From: a virus | Length of the DNA stretch: 37,441 nt | Virus record (IMG/VR): IMGVR_UViG_3300017752_000054 | Location: 1 to 37,441 of that record | Reading direction: 5' to 3' (one strand) | Shown: positions 1-5,384 of the stretch, piece by piece | Numbering within the stretch: the first letter of the stretch is position 1 | How the letters are laid out: each line of letters starts with the position of its first letter | The notes under the pieces: generated by a model | What the model saw: only the letters and a program-made list of their open reading frames with translations | Databases searched by the model: none | What the model was told of the DNA's origin: nothing | Program-made: the position numbers and the translations under genes

Positions 1-123
1 ATAGCAAACGCTTGCGAATGGGTGCAGGTGGAGATTTTGAAATTTTTCATGATGGCTCAAATAATTACATTAAAGGTGCTAGTAGCGACCAAGATATAAT
101 TTTTCAAGGCGTAGATGGCGGCA
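1..123. repeat. Left copy of 123-bp terminal overlap
   Basis: Bases 1-123 are identical to 37319-37441 by direct reading. The repeat lies inside the tail-fibre gene and keeps its reading frame. Exact identity, compared with the roughly 90 percent identity of other repeats in this gene, points to an assembly overlap of a circular or permuted molecule rather than a biological repeat. Confidence 0.9.
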
Positions 124-1268
124 ATGCAATCACAGCGCTCACCCTTGATATGGAAAATGCAGGCGCGGCTACGTTTAATTCGGGTGTAGTAGTTAACGAA
201 TCAGGTGCCGATGCTGACTTCCGCGTTGAGTCCGACACCAATACTCACGCTTTGTTTGTTGATGGCGCAAAAAACTCAATTATAGGAATTGGACACACAC
301 CCACAAGCGACACTCATGATTTTTGGTCAACTATCTTTCTTGGCGAAAAAGGTTCAATTATAAGCGAGGTTAACGCATCGGGCGGCGGCCCCGGAATGTA
401 TCTAACAGACAACTTATATATTGACAAAGACACCGGAGCTTTTGCAAATATTACCACAGATGAATCTTCTGCTTATCGGCAAGAAGCAGGGGAACACCGA
501 TTCTTTTCACAAGCATCGGGTAGCGCAGGTGCGGCTGTTACATTATCAGAAAAAATGCGCGTCAGCTCATCAGGCCGCGTAGGCATTGGTAGTAGCTCGC
601 CTGCTTACAAACTACACGTTGCTCCTTCAGATAACGATGGAATTATTATTGACTCGTCTTCAGATTCGCATACTGGCTTTTTATATTTTGGCGATGCGAC
701 AAGTAGTACTGTAGGCGCCATCAGTTACGACCATTATTCTGATGCTATGCGCTTTCAGGTTAACGGCGCAGAGCGCTTCCGCATCGATTCGGCAGGGGTG
801 TTGGTGGGTACGTCTGTATCTGCAATGTCCGCCGGCGGAGTTCGTCTTAGAAATAATAACGGCAACATTGGAGAAATTGCTCTTTCAAATAACTCAGGGT
901 CAGCCGATTATGTTGCTAGATTCTTGTGGGGTTCTTCTCCCACATTAGTCGGTAACATTACTGTCAGTTCTAATGCTACAGCTTACAACACCTCATCAGA
1001 CCAACGCCTCAAGGACAACATCGTAGCCGCGCCTTCTGCTTCTGACGACATTGATGCTATCCAAGTACGTTCGTTCGACTGGAAGGCTGACGGGTCACAC
1101 CAGAAGTACGGCATGGTCGCACAGGAACTACAGGGCGTTGCACCAGAGGCTGTATCAACACCAAAAGACTCAGAAGACATGATGGCTGTGGACTACAGCA
1201 AGCTAGTGCCGATGCTTGTAAAAGAAATTCAATCACTACGTGCCAGAGTTGCACAACTTGAGGAATAA
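1..1268 (+). CDS. Tail fibre protein, C-terminal part with peptidase S74 chaperone domain (continues from 37441)
   Basis: This is the 3' part of the fibre gene that starts at 35131; joined across the terminal overlap it encodes about 1151 residues in a single frame. The last ~95 residues are a peptidase S74 intramolecular chaperone: SSDQRLKDNI, then DAIDA-like and FDWKADG motifs and YGMVAQELQ. In this family the domain trimerises the fibre and then cuts itself off at a Ser-Asp site, here the Ser before DQRLKD. Upstream are glycine-, serine- and aspartate-rich beta-type repeats such as the ALTLDM cassette, continuing those before 37441. The C-terminus ends with a predicted helix (LVKEIQSLRARVAQLEE), typical of S74 trimer helices. 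It should form the receptor-binding spike. Two small genes follow immediately. The function is secure; specificity cannot be read from sequence. Confidence 0.92.
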   Translation, partial: SKRLRMGAGGDFEIFHDGSNNYIKGASSDQDIIFQGVDGGNAITALTLDMENAGAATFNSGVVVNESGADADFRVESDTNTHALFVDGAKNSIIGIGHTPTSDTHDFWSTIFLGEKGSIISEVNASGGGPGMYLTDNLYIDKDTGAFANITTDESSAYRQEAGEHRFFSQASGSAGAAVTLSEKMRVSSSGRVGIGSSSPAYKLHVAPSDNDGIIIDSSSDSHTGFLYFGDATSSTVGAISYDHYSDAMRFQVNGAERFRIDSAGVLVGTSVSAMSAGGVRLRNNNGNIGEIALSNNSGSADYVARFLWGSSPTLVGNITVSSNATAYNTSSDQRLKDNIVAAPSASDDIDAIQVRSFDWKADGSHQKYGMVAQELQGVAPEAVSTPKDSEDMMAVDYSKLVPMLVKEIQSLRARVAQLEE

Positions 1269-1271
1269 ACA

Positions 1272-1568
1272 ATGAACTGGACAATTGCACAACTTGAAAG
1301 AAACACATCAGATGATGGCGTAGTGATAGCACATTGGAGTGTCAGCAAGACAGACGGAGCAAACACTGTGTCTTGCTACGGCACTGAAGGTTTTACCCCA
1401 GATGCATCAGCGGCAGGCTTTGTACCCTTTGCTGATCTAACTGAAGCTGACGTTATCTCTTGGGTAACAACTGCTTTAGACACAACAGCGATTGAAGCAA
1501 GTTTAGATGCACAACTGGTTGAACTAGCCACACCCACAACTGCCGTGGGCGTACCTTGGGCCGCTTAA
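1272..1568 (+). CDS. Small protein next to tail fibre (DUF7936-like)
   Basis: This 98-residue protein begins three bases after the fibre stop codon and is clearly co-transcribed with it. It starts MNWTIAQLERNTSDDGVV, contains YGTEGFTPD and FADLTEADVISWV, and ends GVPWAA. The pattern matches a small family (DUF7936-like, assigned from memory) often found just downstream of tail fibres in marine phages. No signal peptide, membrane segment or catalytic motif is visible. It is paralogous to the next gene. A role as fibre-associated protein or assembly helper is only inferred from position. Confidence 0.75.
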   Translation: MNWTIAQLERNTSDDGVVIAHWSVSKTDGANTVSCYGTEGFTPDASAAGFVPFADLTEADVISWVTTALDTTAIEASLDAQLVELATPTTAVGVPWAA

Positions 1569-1590
1569 AGTTAACTAAAGGAAAACTAAA

Positions 1591-1935
1591 ATGGCAATAA
1601 CAACTACTTGGTCAGTGACCGACATGACACACGTTGACGCTGATGGTGGCGTTATTAAAGCGTACTGGAACTGTGTAGCAACGTCTGACACAACTCCATC
1701 GTACTCTGCTTCAGAAGGTGGAAAGTTGCTATGTACCTACGATGCTTCTAGCAACTCGTATATACCATATGCCGATCTCCAAGAGTCTGACGTTTTGGGT
1801 TGGATTTGGACTAGCCTTATCAAAGATGAAGAGACAGCGGAAGAAGCAAAAGCCCGCATTGAAGCTAACCGCACCTCTCGCGTTCAGAATCAAATTGATC
1901 GTGCGGCGACACAAACGACTGGATTACCTTGGTAA
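1591..1935 (+). CDS. Paralogue of the preceding small fibre-adjacent protein
   Basis: This 114-residue protein shares the plan of the gene before it: an N-terminal TTWSVTDM strand, the sequence VIKAYWNC, the block PYADLQESDVLGWIW and a C-terminal GLPW. It carries an extra charged helical stretch (DEETAEEAKARIEANR) before the end. The start is preceded by AAAGGAAAAC, a usable ribosome binding site. The two adjacent copies look like an old tandem duplication that has diverged. The function is unknown. Confidence 0.75.
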   Translation: MAITTTWSVTDMTHVDADGGVIKAYWNCVATSDTTPSYSASEGGKLLCTYDASSNSYIPYADLQESDVLGWIWTSLIKDEETAEEAKARIEANRTSRVQNQIDRAATQTTGLPW

Positions 1936-1973
1936 ACTTTTAGAAACAATGTAAATTTTAAGGAACAAAAACA

Positions 1974-2255
1974 ATGAACGTAGACATCAAAACTCTCATC
2001 TCTATGTTGCCACTAGGCACTGTCATAATTGCATCTATCATTAGCTGGTCGCAGGTCACACTTTCGACTGAATTAAATGAAGAAAATATTGCAGAGAATG
2101 AAGCTCAAATTAAAGAGAACGCGGAGACCATTCAAGACTTAGACAAGAAAGTTTCTATTGTTGAATTAAAAATCGACAGTATGCAGGACGATATTAGAGG
2201 TGCTAGAGCAGATACTACGTTAATCATTAACATGCTTAGAGAGAGTAGTAAATAG
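1974..2255 (+). CDS. Membrane-anchored coiled-coil protein; possible holin or inner-membrane spanin
   Basis: The 93-residue product has one hydrophobic segment near the N-terminus (about residues 8-25, LISMLPLGTVIIASIISW). A long acidic/lysine-rich heptad-like helix follows (ELNEENIAENEAQIKENAE and onward) to the end. It sits directly upstream of the lysozyme gene, abutting it with no spacer. One membrane helix plus a periplasmic coiled coil fits an i-spanin or a class II/III holin, but no family signature is recognised and no embedded o-spanin lipoprotein was seen. The lysis role rests on topology and position. The site before the start is AAGGAACAAAAACA. Confidence 0.7.
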   Translation: MNVDIKTLISMLPLGTVIIASIISWSQVTLSTELNEENIAENEAQIKENAETIQDLDKKVSIVELKIDSMQDDIRGARADTTLIINMLRESSK

Positions 2256-2675
2256 ATGAACTTTGAACGGCTGAAAGAAAATATAATTCGACATGAAGGC
2301 ACTAGACATCTCATTTACGAATGCACAGCGGGCAAACTCACAATCGGCGTCGGACACAACTGTGAAGACAAGCCATTATCGGATGCTGCAATCTCGCAGA
2401 TTTTAAGCGACGATATCGCTGATGCCATTGCTGATTGTGAGCGCTCAATTGAAAACTTCAAGAGCTTCCCAAGTCCGGTGCAAGAAGCTCTTGTCAATAT
2501 GAGTTTTCAAATGGGCATCGCCGGCCTTTTAAAATTCAAGAACACTTTGCGGTATCTGTCGAGCGGACACTGGATTGCGGCTGCCGATGAAATGCTTGAC
2601 AGCGCGTGGCATCGCCAAACAAAAACACGCAGTCTTGAAGTGAGCGGATGGGTGCGGGAGTGCGCGGATGCCTGA
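2256..2675 (+). CDS. Endolysin, T4-type lysozyme (GH24)
   Basis: The 139-residue product cleaves the glycan backbone of peptidoglycan to release virions. It aligns with T4 lysozyme: HEG with Glu14 near the N-terminus, LTIGVGH (T4 YTIGIGH), ALVNMSFQMG (T4 ALINMVFQMG) and AWHRQTKTR (T4 RWYNQTPNR). The catalytic pattern is Glu14-x8-Cys23-x5-Thr29, so cysteine replaces the usual Asp20 of T4. This D/C variation is known in GH24 endolysins and is compatible with activity. There is no N-terminal signal or SAR segment, so export should depend on a holin. The ATG follows directly after the upstream stop codon. It is somewhat shorter than T4 lysozyme (164 residues). Confidence 0.92.
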   Translation: MNFERLKENIIRHEGTRHLIYECTAGKLTIGVGHNCEDKPLSDAAISQILSDDIADAIADCERSIENFKSFPSPVQEALVNMSFQMGIAGLLKFKNTLRYLSSGHWIAAADEMLDSAWHRQTKTRSLEVSGWVRECADA

Positions 2676-2783
2676 CGACCAGCAAGTGTGTACTATTTGC
2701 GAAACTTTATTCTTCATATGCACTTTTCTATGCATGACTTATTTGATCAACATGCTCCACTGAATATGAAAGGAGATTCTTCT

Positions 2784-3128
2784 GTGCTGAAATTACTGAT
2801 CGGACCCGTGGTCGATCTTGTGTCTACAACCCTTAACAATAGAGCGGCGGTAAAACAAGCCGAGCACACAAGAAAGCTGCAAGTGATTCAGAATGAGGCA
2901 TCTTGGGATGCGACGCAGGCTGCTAACGCCCACAACTCAATGAAGGATGAATGGTTTGTTTTTCTGCTGTCGATTCCGTTAATTGGCGCATTCATCCCAG
3001 AAGCTCGTCCATACATCGAAGATGGCTTTCTATGCCTAGACGAAATGCCAGAATATTACAAAGGGTTTTTGGCTGCGGCTATTGCCGCGAGCTTTGGCAT
3101 AAAAGGACTTGCAAAGTTTAAGAAATAA
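2784..3128 (+). CDS. Putative holin of the 3TM / gene-transfer-agent type
   Basis: I place the start at the GTG of 2784 because AAGGAG lies eight bases upstream; an in-frame ATG at 2766 and a longer frame from 2688 have no such site. The 114-residue product has an N-terminal amphipathic stretch (LKLLIGPVVDLVS), a charged linker and two clear hydrophobic segments, WFVFLLSIPLIGAFIP and GFLAAAIAASFGIKGL. The block DEWFVFLLSIPLIGAFIP resembles proteins labelled GTA-type 3TM holin (PF11351) in marine phages, recalled rather than searched. Its place right after the lysozyme supports a role in membrane permeabilisation. Confidence 0.72.
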   Translation: MLKLLIGPVVDLVSTTLNNRAAVKQAEHTRKLQVIQNEASWDATQAANAHNSMKDEWFVFLLSIPLIGAFIPEARPYIEDGFLCLDEMPEYYKGFLAAAIAASFGIKGLAKFKK

Positions 3129-3131
3129 CTA

Positions 3132-3218
3132 TGGTGCCTGGAGCCGGAGTCGAACCGGCACGAGATTTCTCTCGACAGATTTTAAGTCTGTTGCGTCTAC
3201 CAATTTCCCCACCCAGGC
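3132..3218 (-). tRNA. tRNA-Leu (anticodon UAA), complete with encoded CCA
   Basis: Read on the minus strand, a full class II tRNA folds. The acceptor stem GCCTGGG pairs with TCCAGGC (last pair G-U). The D arm carries TGGTAGAC, and the anticodon arm ACAGA/TCTGT holds loop CTTAAAA with anticodon UAA. The variable arm is CGAGA/TCTCG, and the T arm GCCGG-TTCGACT-CCGGC is followed by discriminator A and genomic CCA (TGG at 3132-3134 on the + strand). It is intact, so it may function, and it lies between the lysis genes and the integrase. Leucine tRNA genes are common integration targets for such phages, so it may be, or overlap, attP. Confidence 0.95.
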
Positions 3219-3508
3219 ATGTCTTTTAACATTGTGTCTCTCTAAATAGAGTTGACGTGGTTTGTGTCGCGCAGTATAGTCAGCAGGCGAAGTGAGGGAT
3301 ACCGCAATTTTTGCATCCAGATCCCTTTCGGCGAAGCAAGGTGTGTGAATAACAGTGCTTCACAAGATAACTGCTGCGGAAGCTCTCGAAGAGGGAATCA
3401 CTACCCCTCCCCAAGCAATTTGAGGGCAATAGCATATCTTACTGAAAGCGTAGTTATTTCCGCAGTGAAACAAGGGAAACTTTGAGGGAAAACTAACGGA
3501 GAGAAGCT
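3219..3508. other. Intergenic region upstream of integrase; candidate attP arm/regulatory region
   Basis: No convincing gene is seen in these 290 bases. The octamer TTTGAGGG occurs at 3419-3426 and 3481-3488. An 8-bp inverted repeat CTGCGGAA/TTCCGCAG lies at 3374-3381 and 3458-3465. Position between a tRNA and a tyrosine integrase is where arm-type integrase or excisionase sites are expected. A 22-codon GTG frame at 3355-3423 (reading HKITAAEALEEG) could be an excisionase remnant, but it stops early and is not supported further. Confidence 0.4.
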
Positions 3509-4387
3509 ATGAAACTACGAGATTACATCAGCGACAACGTACACTTAATTTGGCCTATTGGGAACCACCGCAAGAGATCCATCCAGAAGCTCCAAGAGTT
3601 CATGTCTTTTAATGGCAACGGCTCCCGTGATCTGTCTGACTTCAGCGCACGAGACATCAAAGAGTACACAAATTGGCTGCGCGAAGAGGCTATTAACTTG
3701 CGCTCAAACAAGCGTGGCTTGAGTAAATCGACAATAAACAAAAGATTAGCGGCGGTCAGCAAAGTATTCAATACCGCAGTTGATGATAAACTGATAAGCG
3801 CCAACGGAAAGCCCAGAATAAAAGCGGAGAACGTACCGACCGAGCGCGGTCGGCACTTCACTCAACGCGAGATTGCACTACTGAAGCGTTATTACGCCGA
3901 CTCAGATTATCCAGAGATGGTTGACTTTTTAGAGCTCTGCATGAACACGGGAATGCGTAATTCCGAGATGCTGTCGATAAATAAAGATGAAGCAAGTGCC
4001 GATGACAAAGTCGCTGGAAAAATCATTGAGAACGGAACGGCTGTGCGGTTAGAAAACACGAAAAATGGCCGAGGGCGCACAGTGCCTCTAAATCAAAAAG
4101 CATCAAGAGCGTTAAAAAATTTAGGGTATCGCCCATTTGATCACTACAACCATCGCCACTTTTACACGAGTTGGCAAAATGCTAGACGAAAAGTTGCGCC
4201 TGGTGATACGTCCTTTGTTTTTTATTGTGCTCGGCATAGTTTTGCTTCGTATTTAGCAAACGAAAAGAATATTTCAATCAAGATTATTGCCGACCTGATG
4301 GGACATACAGATATCTCGACAACAGCTCGATATATTCACACTAAACCATCGCAGGCGTTCGCGATTGTGAATGCACTGGAGTTATAG
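3509..4387 (+). CDS. int: Tyrosine-family site-specific integrase
   Basis: The 292-residue recombinase would insert the phage into and excise it from the host chromosome. The N-terminal ~110 residues are a helical SAM-like core-binding domain (LSKSTINKRLAAVSKVFN). The catalytic domain shows Arg150 in NTGMRNSE, Lys185 in the beta-hairpin NTKNGRGRTVPL, Arg242-His243 in CARHSFAS, His266 in LMGHTDISTT and the nucleophile Tyr275 in ARYIH. The usual His of the HxxR box is Tyr239 here, a substitution tolerated in some family members. GGAGAG precedes the ATG. The tRNA-Leu upstream on the other strand is the likely target, and a strong terminator follows. Length is normal for compact phage integrases. 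Confidence 0.95.
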   Translation: MKLRDYISDNVHLIWPIGNHRKRSIQKLQEFMSFNGNGSRDLSDFSARDIKEYTNWLREEAINLRSNKRGLSKSTINKRLAAVSKVFNTAVDDKLISANGKPRIKAENVPTERGRHFTQREIALLKRYYADSDYPEMVDFLELCMNTGMRNSEMLSINKDEASADDKVAGKIIENGTAVRLENTKNGRGRTVPLNQKASRALKNLGYRPFDHYNHRHFYTSWQNARRKVAPGDTSFVFYCARHSFASYLANEKNISIKIIADLMGHTDISTTARYIHTKPSQAFAIVNALEL

Positions 4388-4398
4388 TTTTAGATAAC

Positions 4399-4434
4399 GC
4401 GGCCTTTCAAAAAACACCGAACGGCCGCTTTTTT
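4399..4434 (+). terminator. Rho-independent terminator after integrase
   Basis: GCGGCC (4399-4404) pairs with GGCCGC (4423-4428) across an 18-base loop and is followed by six T. It closes the integrase transcript before the repressor gene. Confidence 0.75.
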
Positions 4435-4508
4435 AATAATTCCTAATAATTGTATACATTAATACATAAATAAATAGAATTCATTGTAATGCAGACAGGA
4501 GATCAAAA
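4435..4508 (+). promoter_or_regulatory. AT-rich leader of repressor gene with inverted repeat
   Basis: This very AT-rich stretch contains TGTAT (4451-4455) and ATACA (4462-4466), a perfect 5-bp inverted repeat with a 6-base spacer that could bind a dimeric regulator. TTGTAT at 4450 and AT-rich hexamers about 17 bases later could make a host-type promoter. The ribosome binding site AGGAGA lies just before the repressor ATG. All roles are inferred. Confidence 0.4.
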
Positions 4509-5222
4509 ATGCAACTTGCCGGACTTACTTCCCCCCCAAAAAAACACCGATGCCAAAAACAAATTGCGGCGGCTTTGCTTGTCGCGTACAAAAAACGGTG
4601 TAGCGTGATGAAGCCTCGAAATTTAAAAATCACTCAAGAAATAGTTGCTCGAAAACTTGGCGTGAGTCAAAGTTTGATATCGCAATATTTCGCAGGCGAC
4701 TTGCCAATTCCTGATGCCAAGCTCCAAATTTTTTGTGACTTTTTGAGAATCCGTCCAGTTGACATTGATCCTAATTTTCAAAGCACGCCAGAAAAACACA
4801 AAAGCAAATTTTTTGTATTGGACACAGGGAATTGCGGACAAGAGTTTTTAAATTCTGAAGCATATTACGAAGAGTCACTTGGTCATTTGATTGGAATAAA
4901 AACCAAATACACGGCTGACATCCGATTGTTGGAAGACGGAAAAATTGTTTACGAGCACGGCGGTGTACTCCAAGCATTTCTGCACTTGACGTTTGTCGAT
5001 GCGCTTTCAAAAGAAGAGCTGAAAAAAGTCAATCTCGTAGCAGTTTCGAGATGGAAGGACTATAAAAAACAAATCCCAGGCCAGTTTTTGTTCATGCGCA
5101 AAAACACCTATTTAGCTAAATTAGCTAAACAAAAACAAATGGAGAAAGAACAAATTGTCGATTTCAACGAGCGCAGGCAGTGGGGGCCGTGCATGGCGGT
5201 TTTGCAGATTATCTTGAAGTAA
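4509..5222 (+). CDS. HTH (Cro/CI-type) DNA-binding repressor
   Basis: The 237-residue product carries a helix-turn-helix of the XRE/Cro-CI type at about residues 41-65 (ITQEIVARKLGVSQSLISQY), the recognition helix being SQSLISQYFAG. The remaining ~150 residues match no family I recognise. The Ser-Lys motifs of a LexA/CI S24 autopeptidase are not visible, so it may not be cleaved through RecA. It stands alone with its own AT-rich leader between integrase and RNA polymerase, the place for the lysogeny repressor. AGGAGATCAAAA precedes the ATG. The likely job is to silence the polymerase gene next door. An activator or Cro-like role is possible. Confidence 0.8.
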   Translation: MQLAGLTSPPKKHRCQKQIAAALLVAYKKRCSVMKPRNLKITQEIVARKLGVSQSLISQYFAGDLPIPDAKLQIFCDFLRIRPVDIDPNFQSTPEKHKSKFFVLDTGNCGQEFLNSEAYYEESLGHLIGIKTKYTADIRLLEDGKIVYEHGGVLQAFLHLTFVDALSKEELKKVNLVAVSRWKDYKKQIPGQFLFMRKNTYLAKLAKQKQMEKEQIVDFNERRQWGPCMAVLQIILK

Positions 5223-5384
5223 TTTTTACCAACCGTCACTTTTTTCACATTAAAAATGTTTGTGTCCCCCCATTGAGGGAAGCAGTGATTTTTTTTGAAA
5301 CACACGTTATCCACTAACGAATAGCTGTACTAATGATAGAGGGATTCAGTATTCCCGAATTATCAAAAAAATAGGAGAAAACAA
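5223..5384 (+). promoter_or_regulatory. Leader of the phage RNA polymerase gene
   Basis: These 162 bases separate repressor and polymerase and must hold the host-dependent promoter that starts lytic growth. TTGAAA at about 5296 is a possible -35 box, but the -10 box is unclear. The quasi-palindrome GGGATTCAGTATTCCC at 5341-5356 shares 13 bases with a hairpin at 16097-16117. AGGAG precedes the GTG start. Confidence 0.5.
5340..5356. promoter_or_regulatory. Candidate operator upstream of RNA polymerase
   Basis: The sequence AGGGATTCAGTAT (5340-5352) followed by TCCC forms an imperfect palindrome. The same 13 bases occur on the opposite strand in the perfect hairpin at 16097-16117. A repressor site is inferred; an RNA structure is the alternative. 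Confidence 0.4.

Noticed and set aside
3252-3485. 77-codon frame with TTG start before integrase
   Set aside because: No ribosome site, odd composition and no recognisable motif; the region is more likely attP and regulatory sequence.
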